Assembly (NCBI GenBank): GCA_034336665.1
Contig: CM067585.1
Location: 2,661,731-2,725,730 of the forward strand
Source of the DNA: Luscinia megarhynchos
Taxonomy: Eukaryota; Chordata; Aves; Passeriformes; Turdidae
Direction of reading: 5' to 3'
Length of the DNA stretch: 64,000 bases
Shown here: piece by piece, positions 17,470-58,400 of the stretch
Numbering within the stretch: position 1 is the first letter of the stretch
How the letters are laid out: every line of letters begins with the position of its first letter
The notes under the pieces: model-generated
What the model was told of the DNA's origin: nothing
What the model saw: only the letters and a program-made list of their open reading frames with translations
Database searches by the model: none
Position numbers and translations under genes: made by a program

Positions 17470-20197
17470 AACAAACACAGAAATGTACCATCAACCTCCT
17501 GTTATAAAAGTACTTTACATACATTCAAGGAAACATCATATAAATACCAGTATGAAATGTCAGTGGCTGCGAGTTCCACACTCAGCTAAAATTTTACCAA
17601 CATCTTAAAATTTCCTTAAAACATTTGAAGTAAACAAACACAAAGCACAGCCAGCTGCCAGGCAGCTCAGGGCTGCAGGTTCAGCACCTGCTGCCAGTGC
17701 CTGGGCAAACCCAGCCCCTCTCCAGCACGGCCCTGGTCAGCTGCTTGTGATGGGAGTGAAGCACACGGGCTGCTCAGCCCGTGGTGGGAGGTTAAGGCAC
17801 AGGTTTTAGTCCCAAAATTCAGCCAGCTGGGTAGGAGACATGCTCCCAACAGGCTGCTGCACAGGCTGGGACAGCTCCCAAATCTGCTTACATGAGACCT
17901 TTGGATGGGCTGAGGGCTGTTCAGCATCATCACAGACTCTTCTGTGACTACAACTGAGTCCTGATCCTGTGACATTTCCAACCCTGGGAGCAGTGAGGTT
18001 GCTCCTCACCACAGCTCTGGCACTTCACAGGGACCCCAGAGGAACTGTACTCTATGGACCCAGCAGTAAGGGAGCTGGAGCTGCCTTGGGACAGGTGCAA
18101 ACCCAGCTTTCCATCTGGTGTAGACAGAGAACATCCCTGGGTGCTGCTCCCCTTTCCAAACCCACTGCTGAGCGCTCCCAGCACAGCCTGTTTGTCCCCC
18201 AGGCTTTGCTGGGCCAGCAGCCCCCAGGGCAGCCAAACACCTTTCCCTCTGCCGAGCTACCCAGTGACGCCCACACAGACTCCTCAGATCCTCCTCATGG
18301 GATGAGCAGTTCCACTGCTGGCAGGCAGCAGCTCCCACATGGACAGCATGTTCCTGCTGCAGAGCTCCTGGGGAAATACACAGACCCACCATCTACCTGG
18401 GATCAGAGCACAAGGCCAACACCTGGCAAGGAGCTGAATGGAAAGCAGATCAGTCCTGACTACACTGACCACCCTGGAGAAAGAGAATCACCTTTAATTC
18501 CTATTTAATTAATCTAAAAAAAACCAAAATATAAAAGGAAACTGGAGCTGGTACCATGTGTACCATGTGAAACAGACCTCCCAAGTCCAGTCCCTGAGCA
18601 TGAGGTATCCAAAGCCCTGGCTCTAGGCCAGTGACCTTCTGCCCCATGGTCATGGAGCTGGCCCAGGAACAGCTGCTCCCAGGGCCCAGCAACTCCCCCT
18701 GCACTGATGGAAATTAACCCTCAATAAAATTAATACCATGAAAGGAATGCAGCAAACACATCCCTGCCTGTATGGGCACAGTGAATGGGTCAGTGTCTTC
18801 CCTGCAGTGACAGACTTTCAGCCCAGGCTCCCCATGGCTGATGTGGGGCTGATGACCCAGTCTGGAGGGGTCTGGGTGCAGTCACAGGTCTGGCTCTGCA
18901 GGAGCAGCAGCAGCTGGTTCTGGGCACAGCACACACCTCTCCTCAGGGCACCTGCTGATCTGGTGCCATCAGGGTACATGGGGGAGACCACCAAACACAG
19001 CCTGAGTTGGCACAAAACCAGCCCCAGTCCCTTGCTGGCTGTTCCTGGCCAGGGGAGCTGCTGGTCACTGACTCCAGCCTCTATTCTGAGACAGTATCAG
19101 AAAAATCAGCATCACCATCCCTCCCAAGGCTCCATGCTGCCAAGTCACAGTGTCTTAGAAAATGAAGTCCCTCTTAACAAGGCGTTTGTTTCTCACTATG
19201 TAGTTAGGCTAATGCAAAGAATATAAGAAAACTGAATCTGATTCTACTAAAAGGAACTTAAAAATAGGGTCAGGAATATAGAGATGAAGGTTATACTATA
19301 GCCAGAGCCATCTCTGCAACATTCATGAGGATTTAGGAATTTGATTATTCCTAGTCCAGGTGAAGACTCTGTTCACATCTGAGCAGTCTGCACGGGTCTG
19401 CTGTACCGGATCTTCACAGGCAGTTTCATTTTTCTTTGCAGGGACAATCTGTGGGATCTACAGTCCAAACCAAGGCTGGAATCCAGTGATCTCCTGCTGG
19501 CTAAAAGGGCTTGTGCACAACATTGACTAGAAGCCACTGGGATCAACTCAGAACACCAATACTTGCCTCTGCAAGGAACCACATATCCCAGAAGTTCCCT
19601 TACCTTTCTTTATATTTTCCAGTCATCCCACACTGAGGAAATAACATAAGGACATTGTAATAAATTAACTGTTTTCAACACCCAGGGAAGGAGAGAGGAC
19701 ACATTTTACAGCAATAGAGGTATTTTTGACATTTTCATTAATATTTCCTATGAAAAAAGCCATAGCTCTTCAGCTTTGCAAAACAAGGGAGGTTTAAGCT
19801 CTGCCGTCAGCATTTTCCTATAAAAATAAAGTTTTGTGTTTTCTTGGGTTCTACAACTAAGCTGAATAGAAAGGAGAAGGCTCTTACAAATAAATCTGCT
19901 GTTTTATGGCCCCTCCCTCTGGAGACACCTGCCAGAGGCATTCAGCTGGCTCTGTAAGTCCTTTCTGCAGACAAGCTCTAGCTCTGCTGAGCCTAGGGCT
20001 TCCTTACAGAACACCTCTGGGCTTGGCAGGGCCCACACTCCCAAGGAACAACCTGCTGTCATATTCCACTGTACAGTTTGCATTAGTATGTTTTCTTCAT
20101 CAAGCTGAAAAGTGAGTCCCCAAACATGTGAGATTTCTGCCCCCCCAGTAATGGAGAGGGCTTGCAGGAGCTGCAGTCACATCTCTGCTCCAACTTC

Positions 20198-46981
<26,784 letters not shown>

Positions 46982-48198
46982 GGGTATTACTATTTTAATG
47001 CTTAAATGATTCAAATGGTGTGCTCCTCAGCAATCTTCAAGTCCTGTTAAAGAAAGGTGTTCATAGCTTTATGTACTTTTGGGGGGCTTATCATATAGGC
47101 TATCAGAGAATATTAACTGTTATATACTCCTCCCACCAAACTCCCAAATAAAATACAAAACCCGTATATGGAAAGATTTCATAAACAAGGGATTTAGCTT
47201 TAAGCTTCGAAGATACAGATTTTTCATGCACATGGCACATTTCTACATCATTTACTCGGACCACACTGACTGCAGAAGCTAACACACTAATCAGACACGT
47301 GCACCATGATTTTAAAGACACTTTAAATGATCAAGTCTGGTGTACTAGGTCAGTAAACAGCATGATTCAATCTAACCTGTTTTAATTTAGAACATTTATG
47401 TAACAATCAAAAAAAATCAGGACAAGACTGTACACCTAAATGCATTTACACACAGTGCTGTTCCCCACCAAATTCACAAAGCAAGTTCATTATTTCAACT
47501 GCAGCTTTCAAAAAAAGAAGTCTGATTAAATTTTATAAAACCATTTTGATTTTGGAAGCATTTACTAGAGAGATCTTATATATTACATCAAAAAGCTGCT
47601 GCCTTCCAGGGGCTTGAACTCATGAAAAAGAAATTTTGCAGAATATTCTCACAACCTGATTTTGCAATTTGCCTGTGTCCTCCTGGCTTCCCCCTCTGCC
47701 CACCTGATGTACATGAGCAGTATAATTTATGTTTTTGCTCTTTCTCCACCTCATTTTGGAGCCACGTTATTAAAGCCAACCCCAAACCTCTTCAGAGCAG
47801 CTCTTCCTGCGCTGCCTCCTCCGCCACCCCAGCAGCACACAGCACAACTTCAGGGGATTGCAGAAATTACAAGAAATGCTGGAAAACACTTAGTGGGTTG
47901 GAGAAATCACATCCAGCAATTTTTTTTTGTGCTGAGGTACAACCTACTCCTGCCTCCAGAGCCAGAAAATTCGAGCTCTAGGTGTCTGTAGAAATGAAAG
48001 GGCTATTTTACCCACCACTCCCTCCTCTAGGACCTGCTGCTTACCCACCCTGCTTGGAGCATTCAGGCACCTTCAAATCATGGCACTATCCCCACAAAGA
48101 GTGACTGACTGAACTAGTTTACAGAAACAACTTTCTGGCGTCCTGAAAACCACATCTCTGTCCCCTCCCTGACTCCTGCCAGACCTACTTAAGCGGGC

Positions 48199-48240
48199 GG
48201 CACGTGCAGCCCGCCTGCAGCCGCTCCCACGTGCCACGCA
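48199..48240. promoter_or_regulatory. Paired CACGTG E-boxes in EYA3 intron 1
   Basis: CACGTG occurs at 48201-48206 and 48228-48233, 27 bp apart start to start. They sit in a small CpG-bearing GC-rich patch within an otherwise AT-rich intron. The motif binds bHLH factors such as USF, MYC or CLOCK-BMAL1. Function is inferred only. Confidence 0.45.
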
Positions 48241-50184
48241 CAGGGATGCTTGCAGCTGGAATAATTTCCTAACAACTACGGAAACACAAAAGGTTTCTCC
48301 CTTTTGAGGTCAGGTCTTATGTGTCAGCGTGTATTGTATGCACCAGGATAGAATTTTATTGATGGTTTGAGGATTTTTGCAAGGCTGCCACTCCTTATTA
48401 AAGCTACTTACCATTACTGCCTGAACTCTTAAATCAACTGAATTCACTCTTAAATCAACTGAATTAGTCCCTTCTATAATTCAGGTTCTTTGGAGACAAC
48501 CCTATTCACAACACACAAGTCTACAATACAAAGCACTTACTGTCACCTTTACAGTTTTTCGTCCACAAGTTTCAATTGGTTTTATTTTAAATATAAATCT
48601 TGTTTCTTTTTTGTAGAAATAACAGAACAATTAGGACTGAATAGAAACTGCCACTCTCAGATTATAAAAGGGAATACAAAATAAATGGCCGAGAGGAAGA
48701 AGACTTGAAATTCATACCAAGAGATCCTGTCCCTCATTCTTCACTTCTGAAATTTAATACTGCTTTGTAATTTCATAGAAGAATCCCAAACTAAACTCTT
48801 CAATATGGAAAATACTTTGCATTCCACTGATCCATACAGCAGTAACTTCCCATACCATGCTTTGCTTAAAAGCTGTGAGTAGTTCTTTAATTTTGGTTTT
48901 GAGAAAGATTTAAATAATTTAATTTAAAAAGACAAAAAGATTCTCAGACTCCCACTGGAATATGTTAGGTGCATGAAGAAAACACTCTTTCTAAATAAGC
49001 TGGGCACCTCGAGCACCTGGAAGCACATGACTGAACCAAATCAGATGAACAGAAAGTGCCTGCCTTAATGGCAGGCAGAACTTGACCTCTGGTGGCTTCG
49101 TGCCTTCTCCCAGGGAAGTGAGAATTCCAAGTGAGAGCTTTGCCCAGGGTGGCTTTGTGCCTTCCCTGCACCTCCAGAAACAGCAGCACAGGCAGAGAAC
49201 ACCTCCCACTCGAGGTGTGTCCCAGGCTAAGCAGCAGTGTGTGTCTGGGTGAGATGGAGGCACTGAAGACATCTGGGAGCAAGGGCTGAGGGCATCCACC
49301 CCCACCACAGCCAGCAGCAGCAGCTCAGAGTGGTGTGGGAGCAGGGAGAGCTCCTGCCTCCCCCAACCTCCTGCACCCCACTCCTGCCTGCTGACATTCC
49401 CTCCTGCATGGCCACAGAGGCTTGTGTGGTTAAACAGCAGTCTGCATGTAGGATCTGCCAAAGGAAAAGAAAGAGAAAGAAAATCCAGAGAGACAAAAGC
49501 ACAGTCTTTCTGCTAAGATGATGTCAGAAAGACATCATCTGTTCGAGGGGAGCCAGCAGGATGAGGGTCAGGAAAAACACACAAGCAGAGCAGCAGGATG
49601 TCCCTTTTCAACCACAGCCATGGTAAATGAAACCATACTTTTATCATCTACTTGATGTTTCACTTTGATGAAGCAGAGACATGACAGCAACAAATATACA
49701 ACACCCTTTTCACCTGTAACACCCACCCAAGCACCAGTTCTCAGGTAGAGCAGGTAACATGTCCTCTTACAGCTGGGCCACACCAAGTCCTTGGATCCTG
49801 GCATGGCAGGAACCTCTCTCTCCCTGCTGCTCTGCTCCTGCACTGAGAGGCTGAAGGAAGCTGCTGTCAGCTCCAAGGCTGAAGCCACCAGAGGAGGACC
49901 CAGAGAGCAGCTGCTCCTGCCCTGCTCATATCCCTAAGAGCCCTCTCCACCACAGTTAATCCCCAGCTCCCCCAGCCCTTGGTGGGTCCCTGCCCCAGGG
50001 CCCTGAGCTCCTCCAGGTGCTGTGGGACACTTAGGTCTGAACCACCCAGAGCTTAAAAAACAAACTAAAAAGCTAAAAACCAACCCAACACCTTGCACTT
50101 GCTCAGCCTGGGCTGCCTCAGAGGAGCACGCTGAGACAGCAGCTCACCTGCAACAAAGATGATTTTTAAAAACTGAAAATACAC

Positions 50185-50268
50185 AACACTGTTTTTTGTT
50201 GGTGTTTTTTGGGGTTTGGGGTTTTTTTTAGGGTTTTTTTTCTGGTTGTTTTGGGGGTTTTTTGCACA
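50185..50268 (+). repeat. G/T low-complexity tract in EYA3 intron 1
   Basis: About 80 bases are almost only G and T, with runs such as TTTTTTGGGG. The complementary strand is a poly-A/C tract. Confidence 0.85.
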
Positions 50269-51269
50269 TCAAATCTCAAAATTAGATTTTAACTTGTATA
50301 AAGCTCAAGCTAACTGCACTTCTGGTAACCTTATCACACATTACTACAGAATATTTTTAAACCCTAAGTGAACACAACAGCAGAGGTATCAGAGATTCAG
50401 GTGGTGAGAATGCTCCTGTGGGCCAAGGGATTTGTGAATGAGAAAAACAGTACAAAATGGAAGCAAGTTTACAAGAAGCCATTTAATGAGCTGCTGCATT
50501 GAAAGAAACATTCAGAAAAATGGGTCCATTGTTCTGCTTCTGGAAATCAGCTAAGTACCATACTTCTTTCCTTTATGGAATGATTTTTGTTAATTACCTG
50601 ATGAAAAGTATTCAGTAATATGTGAACTAACCACCAGGTTTTATTTGATCTAGATTTGTTTTGAATAACCATCCTGTTTAATTCCAACTTGCATGGAACA
50701 CCAGCAATTCAAAATATTAAGAATTTGGTTTGTATGCCATTTTATTTTGTTCGCCCAATTTAAGGAGCCACATTATCTAAACTTCAAACCAGAAGGCATC
50801 ACAGCAGAGGAATGGGCTGTAGAATCACTCTCAGCAGCTACCTTCTGCTCTGCACATCATCTTGATGCCAATAAAAGCTCTGGCAAGTGATCTCCAGCTT
50901 CTTGCATTAAATCCTGTTTTAAAAATCCTAAAATACAAAGTCCAGCTTGGTTAGGCTTTCTCAAACTAGATACCCTGGATAGGATTTCTGAAAGCTGCCT
51001 GCTAGTAGCAGCACCTGGGTAGACTGCTATTTACTTTCAGCTTGTGCTTTTCAAGCCCATCTGCCTTGGCTTTGAATATAAAGTTTCATGCAAGAAACAG
51101 TTCTCCCAAGCTGCAAATAATTAAAGTCAGGATACTGTGATAAAATCAACATGCAGTAATTATACTGGTTAGGGAAAAAATGGTTTTATATTACTTTAAA
51201 ACAGTCACTATTTCCCTAAGAACAAAGCTTTGATTGGAGTAATGAAATTACATCTATCAAACAGAGTTG

Positions 51270-52445
51270 GAATAAAATCATAGGATCATTTATTTTGGAA
51301 AAGGCCTCCAAGACCATTAGGTTCAACCAATACCCAGCACTGCCAAGGCCACCACTAACCCATGCCCCAAGTGCCTTTTTTAAATCCCTTGAGGGATGTG
51401 ACTCCACCTCTGCCCTGGGCAGCCTTTGCCAGGGCTGGACAGCCCTTTCAGGGAAGAAATTTTCCCTAATAACCAAACCTCCAAATCTAAACCTTCCCTG
51501 GCACAGCTTGAGGCCATTTCCTCTTGTCCCGTCCCTTGTCCCCTGGGAGCAGAGCCTGACCCCACCCAGCTCCACCTTCCTGTCAAGGAGTTGTGGACAG
51601 CAAGAAGATCCTCCCAAGCCTCCTCTTCTCCAGGCTGAGCCACACCAGCTTCTCCAGCTGCTCCTCACCAGACTTGTGCTTCAGCCCCTTCCTCAGCTCT
51701 GTTTCCTTCTCTGGACACACTCCAGCCCTTCAATATCTGTACTGTAATGAAGTCTTTTTCTGATGGGCCTCCTTGTAGCCACCTTCCCCCCAGCCTGGAG
51801 TGTTCCATGGGATCGTTCTGCTTAGGATACATTCCATTCCCTTGCCCAGAGCATTCATAGAGGTACTAAGCAGGACTGGCCCCAGTACTGAACCCTGGGG
51901 AACTCCATCAGTGCCTGGCCCCACAAGGTCATCCCCCATCACTCTCTGGGCCCAGTTAGTTTTAAACCCAGCAGAAAGTACACCTGCCCAAGCCCTGAGC
52001 AGCCAGATTCTCCAGGAGAAATGGTGTCCAAGGGTTTACTAAGGGTGTGTTGTAGACACATCCACAGCCTTTTCCCTCACCCATAGTGCAAGTCATCTTG
52101 CTGGAGAAGGAGAACAGCTTGGCCAGGCAGGACCTGACCTACCTCTCCTAAACATGTGCTGGCTGGGACTGACCCCTGCTTGTTCTGTATGTGCTATATG
52201 ATGGCATGGAAGATGGTTCTACAATCTTCCACTCCACTGAGGCCAGGCTGCAGTCCCTAGATGCATTTTCTGACCCTCCTTCTAGATGGGCATTGCATTT
52301 GAAAGCATCCAGTCAAGTGAGAACTTCCTGGTTAGCCAGGAAGGCTGGGAAATGATGGAAAGTGGCTCAGTGAGCAGCTCAGCCAGCTCCTTCAGTGCCC
52401 CTGACTGGATCCTACCTGGTCCCAGAGACTTGTCTAAGTGATGTA
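51270..52445 (-). mobile_element. Long CR1 LINE fragment with reverse-transcriptase remnant (EYA3 intron 1)
   Basis: This is the longest CR1 copy in the window, about 1.2 kb and antisense. It holds the CR1 3' region (ACCACTAACCCATGCCCCAA and CCATTTCCTCTTGTCCCGTC boxes). Further inside, a broken minus-strand frame at 51942-51730 contains GVPQGSVLGPVLLS, the conserved block of LINE reverse transcriptase. Stops and frameshifts make it dead, and it is 5'-truncated. Confidence 0.88.
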
Positions 52446-55400
52446 GAATGTACTTACAGAAATGCTTTTTTATTATCTTTTACAGCAATGGCTGTAATGT
52501 TTTGTACAAGTCCAACATAAATAACCTATGCAGTTATTTTCACTCCTCAGTTATTCAAGGACCACCACCTTAAAATGAACAGCAACAAAAATACATGAAT
52601 TAGGAAGCAAAATAGTATAGTCTTCCCATATTTTTTGTTAGAGTATTTCATGACAATGTGCTCCATGCTGCTGCATTACACACACAGAGGATCAGAGAAT
52701 GCAGCCAAAGCAATCCAAGACATCACCCAACTGGAACAGAGCTCTTCCTCACAATGTTTTCACTCCATGCCACTCACCACAGGACAATTAGCTTCTCACA
52801 GAGAGGAGCAGAACTTGGCACAGTGCAGCATGGCAGATCTATGTGCCCTTCTTTTTTTAGATTTAATTAAAATACTCAAATAAAAACAAAAGTAAAAGAG
52901 ACACATATTGACATTACTATGCACTGCACAGCTGTTGAGTGCTTTTTATTCTGAATCTTCAGGCAAAATATGCTCTCAATCACCCCTTACAATGGCAATG
53001 GCTGTTCTCCTCCACATTAAGGTGTAAGCAGGCACAGACATATTTTGTTCTTCCCTGTATCTCAGCATTCCTATATCCAACCATGATAGTATTTCACCTG
53101 CCAAGCTGATGAAATATTTCTGACATATTATTCAACACAGGCAGATCAGTTCTGACTGTACCAAGGCAGACCATCCAACCTGCTGCCTGCTCCTACAGGA
53201 CCTCTCCTGAGGATTTGGCAAAACCAGGAATTCTCTAAAGTTTTGAAGAATGTCCCATTTTGCTTTGAAACAGCTTGATTAAAGATCCCAGGAAATGACA
53301 GCATCAGGCTGGTTCCTGGTTTATGGAATAAAACAGCCCCTTAAGGAACTGTCAGGAATTGAACAATTTTGTGTACTAAGCTTCATTTTTTCCTTCCTTC
53401 AGGCAAAACCAAGATCATGCAAATTCTTCATGAGTTGTTACATCACAGTGATGTAAACAAAATGAGCGAGTAAACTGGTGTGTAAAATGTTCAATCTGGT
53501 GAAAATAAAAAAATGTTAAAGATACTTAAAAGAAAAGGACTCTCTGTAGTACTGCAACCCTGTGCAGAGACAGGAGGGGCTCAATGAGCTTTCCTCCTGC
53601 ACCATGGAATGAAATCCCTCACACAGGTCATTCACCCTCATGCAGAGCTGGCAGTAGCACAGTGCATGCCCTCCTTCCCATGGCGTGCAGGAGCTCATTT
53701 GGAACAGGCAAATGCAGGTTGCAGTGTCCATGTCTGTGACTGGTACCCACAGCTTCCAAGCCAATGGGAATAGGTACCTTAATCCAGTGTTTGAAAACCA
53801 GCTGAAGTAAGAAGAAAAAGGAAGTGGGATTTTTAATTCCACACTGTGGGGCCAACCCCTCTGTCCTGAGTCCTACTTTCTAGTACTATTGACTCCTCAA
53901 CAATCTTGTTTTCCAAAACAAATCTTGAAAATGTCTTTTAAAATCCATCTTCAAGCTTGAAGGATGGTGCCTTTCTCTCATTAAATCCATCTCCTTTATA
54001 AGTAGTTTCCTCTTCATTTCCTTTTTCTGAAGCAGAGCTGAAAAAGGACTCAAGTTAATGAATGAAAGCTGGTCTACACACACCAGCCTGCTGATTGTCC
54101 TGAACAATCCAGCAGAGCTCACAGCAAACACTGATACTCCACTATTGGCTTTTCTCATCCTTCACACACACCCACATATCCCTAGGTACAACACACACAG
54201 CTATCTGCAAAATATTGTGACAACCAGAAGAATAAACCTTTGCAATGAGTACTGCTGGATGATTCCCTGCTCTCTCTCCATGCTCCTTCTCGCCTCCTTC
54301 ATCAACCAGGAAATTTCAGAATCAAATACTGTAAAAGTTACAAGGAAGGCATTTGGTATGCCCTAATTCTGAAGATATGAATGGTCATGATAAGTCTCCA
54401 AATGCTCTCCTGTAGGACTGAAAAATCATGGTTTGATTAAAATTTCATAACCTTAAAATGAAAAAAAAAAAAGTGCTGTGAGAAATAAAATAAGAAATAA
54501 ATACAGTGAGAAAATAACTGAGATCAAACACGGAAATACAAATCTAGGTTTTACTAAGCAATGCCTGTTCCATTAACAGGAAGTTCCCCAAGATTTTTTA
54601 GACCCTTGAAGAGCTATCAGCACTCTGCCTGTCTGCAGCTCTCTCTGCCTGACCAATGACACATGCTTGTTTTGCCAGTTCTTATGCAATGCTTCTTCAA
54701 TTCCATTTTGAAACACAGCGGGGAAAATTTTCATGCGGAAAAGAACTGTTTTCACTAACAGAAGATTTGGAAAGAACAACTTCATCCTCAAGAAAAACAA
54801 CTCCCACTGAGCCCAGAAATCATGTGGCAACTTCTGCTGGACAGAGCCAACATGCATCACTCACGGGGCACAAGAACACAGAACTGCTGCTACCAAACCA
54901 AAGCACAGTGACATACAGAAACATCAGCCAAGTAAAAGAATTTATTCCCTCCCCTCTTCCTGAGGATGTAACTTGCAGTGAGATCAGACAGATTTCCCCC
55001 TGAAGATCACACAGGGTGTGGTACCTAAAATAACCTCACAGTCCATTATACATTTTCATGTTTCTGGGAATTAATAAACAGGTAGCAACTTCTAGATCTG
55101 TATCCCTAGACAGAAAAAGAATGCTATTTGACTTTCATGGTTTTAAAAATAAACTTCCCAACAGCAGGACACTCTGCCTTTAATTACTAAAAGCCACTTC
55201 AGACAAATTCTAATAGATTAGGACATTCCCTGAACAAAAGACTGAACATTTTCAACTTCTCTCAGTCAGACAGCAAATCTGCATCACGCTAACCACAAAA
55301 AGGAATTACTGACATTATGTAGTTCTAAATTTCATTTTCAATAAAAGATTTGACTCATACAGATCAAAAAAATCCCATAGCTAGCACCAGAGGCTACCAC

Positions 55401-58400
55401 AAAATGCACCTATACTTGTATTAGAGAAACTCCTTTAGCACTCAGCTGTGCTCAGTTCAAGGTCCCAGGAGAAGATGACAAGTAACAAAATAAATAGCCA
55501 GCTTTCAGTTTGTTCAGAAGGCTGATCTGATCTGTACAGTGCTATGGGGGGCCTGAAGAGGTCATGTCTGATTCCCCAAGCACAAGAGCCCAGTCCACCC
55601 CAAGAGGCAAGAAAATGAGTAAATGCAGGGGAAGAACAGTTTGGCTGGAGAGACAACTTCTGACTAAGCTCAAAAAGGAAGAATCTGGGAAGTCAAGCAA
55701 AGACCAGATACCTATGAAGATTTCACTAAAACTGTTGAAGTGTGGCTTCCAGGAGGAAATGAACAAGATCATGAAGATATCTTCATTGCTATAAATATAT
55801 TTTCTTCAGACCTTGGCACTGAGAATCAATCCCTAACTGGGTAAGAAGCAAATCCCAGTAAAACCAGTGCTGTATGTCCTGGAGTGCCTGATGATCAAGA
55901 TGAATATGTGCAGATGAATGACCTGGTCATTGCTTTACTAACAGATCTGTAATTAGTTTTTGCAATTAGTAATTACACTAATTAGTGTAATTAGTCTGTG
56001 GCCAGTGTTAAGATTGTGCACTTTCATTTCAGCTGAGAGGTGTCATGTTATACAAACTCCTGCAGTGACAACCAAAGCATGTTTAACCCAACACTCCATG
56101 AAGTTACAACCAGTTTTATTTGACAGCTGGGACAGGTGAGGAGCAGAGCACAAGTCACTTCCACAGCTCTGTCACCTGTGACCATAGGGCTGTTCCCAAG
56201 GGCTCTGGAAGAGTGAGAAACAGGACAGAAATTTGGGCAGAACCAGATTAATAATCTACAGAATTACTGTAACTCCTTCTGCTATCTTGTAAAATGCCAC
56301 TGGCAGTGATACCATTGACTCATAGGGACTTTCTGGCTTTCCTCAGGTCAGGCAACAATGAGTATTTTGTAACTTCTTTTATTTTTTAAACCAGAAGAAT
56401 TCATTTTTGCTCATACCCAGGAACATCAACATAGTAGGACACTTAGCATGTGAGCTAACTACTGGATAGAAGGGGGAAATAAAAGAGTAGAATAAGAAGA
56501 ATTAAATCTCATGTCTTTGTAGCTCTACAGAATACCTGCCAAGCTAATGAAGAATTGAAGTGCCCCTGTTAACTCTGAATCACATCTTCTAGAAAGGCCA
56601 GCTCCCTTTCTTGTACCCCAAAAGTTCTAGATGGACAGGAAACGAGGATTTAAAGTACACAGAATAATCAAGGCAATAGCTTTGAAATTTCGAGAGCTAT
56701 TATAAAGGCAGGGAAAAAAGCACCAGATATATCCTGCAAATGGGACCAGACTTGCATGTGAAATTTCAAAGTCCTGAACCAACAGTACTGTTATCTGTGA
56801 CAGTATTTTCCCCAACAGGTAGATAAAAACAATATGCCTTTACCAAAAGAACAGCATGAGGAAATCTGAAGTACAGAAAACTAATATCACTGTTTTTCTA
56901 TCCAAAACACCTCCATGTGGTTTTGAAAACAGCTGCTACATTCTCTTCTGTTCTGAATAAATAATGATTATTAATCTTGTCCTGAATATTCATTTCTCTA
57001 CCCTGATCATCTTAAGTCAGTAATATTTAAGGAATAATTTCTTAAGCTCTCTCAAAAAGAACAGGGCAGAAAAAGCGTCACAGGAAAGTCACTAGTATGA
57101 GACTGACTTGTAAAACCCCAGAAGTGGAATTACACATAATAGTGCATTCTCTATAGAAATATGAACCATCATCTAAGATTTAAAGCTACCACACACTTTA
57201 TGTGATGTTCCAGCTGGTGACTCTCAAAGAAACAGCACTGTCAATTCAAAAACATTTCAAGACACAGCAGGAAGCTCCTGAGATGCAAGAATAGTGTTCT
57301 GGTCAAGTCTTAACTCAGGAGAGACTCATCTGCTACTGAATTGCTCCATCACCTCTGAGATTAGGCTAGACCTACCCCTAACCCAAATAAAAGTCTGTTT
57401 AAGAGATTAAAACAGTCCCCAGTTGGCTCCATCACAATATTTTATTATTTTTCTAAATACAAGGCTTGTTTTCTAGTTAGCTTGTTCAGTTATAGAACTG
57501 ATGGGTGACAACCTGAAAAATCAGGACAGTGATTGGTGTGAATCACAATGACATCAAACCCTAAAGAGGCTGCTATGCCCTACTGTGCCACAGCCCTCTC
57601 CCAAAACATCACGTTGGGTAAGGCATCAGGAGGAGATCCATGCCCTTGCAACATCACCTTCACTGAGGCTCTGGAGGCAGCTGCAAGAAGAAAGAAAGGA
57701 TTTGAAATTACTCCCTTGGGTACTGGATTACATCCAGTCGTGGCATCTTCACAAATTATCCCAGAATCACTGCTGGAGAGGGGCCACCAGAGAATACTGC
57801 TGAAGAGATGCTGGTTTGCAGCCCTTTAACCAAGTAAAGGGAAAAAATTCTAGACAAACTAGGATGAAATAAAGGAAATCAATTAAGGGTACGGCAAAGC
57901 AAGAAAAAGCTGAAAAAGACCTTTCTCAACTTATACCCAACATGTAACCTACACCATGCCATTGTCTGGAGAGGGGTGTCTGTAGACACTGCTTGGTGCA
58001 AGAACATATATAAAACACCAGTTGTTAAGTCCTGACACAATTCTATTTCAGGCTGAAAAGTTTCCACACCTCTCCATCCTGGCAGCTCCTCTTCCAATCA
58101 TAGGGTTTTGCAGACCCAGTAAAAGTTTTATCAAACATCTGTTTGCTAAGAGCAGATTTCAGGGAAAAAGCAGAGACTTGCCAAGAGGGGAGAAAAACAA
58201 CCCTACTCCTGCTAACTGAGAGTACAGGCATGGATCTACTCACATCCCAATGACATATTATCTGCTTTATGCCTTGAGTACCTTGTGTACATGGCTTGCA
58301 CACAGGAACACACTACTTGCCTGACTCTTAGTTCAATTACAGTATTTCAGTATATTTTATCTAGTTTTCTTTTTAGCCATCTATAACTACCTTTTGGTAC

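Larger units (their letters stand above)
16970..20197 (-). other. EYA3: EYA3 3' UTR
   Basis: The sequence runs from the EYA3 stop to the distal poly(A) signal, about 3.2 kb. It holds scattered AT-rich blocks (for example 18490-18530 and 19190-19370) and no coding frame that I can support. The length suits EYA3, which has a long 3' UTR in mammals as I remember it. Confidence 0.55.

Noticed and set aside
57548..57829. 93-codon plus-strand ORF in EYA3 intron 1
   Set aside because: It shows no domain, splice context or repeat match, and its length is within chance for this much sequence.
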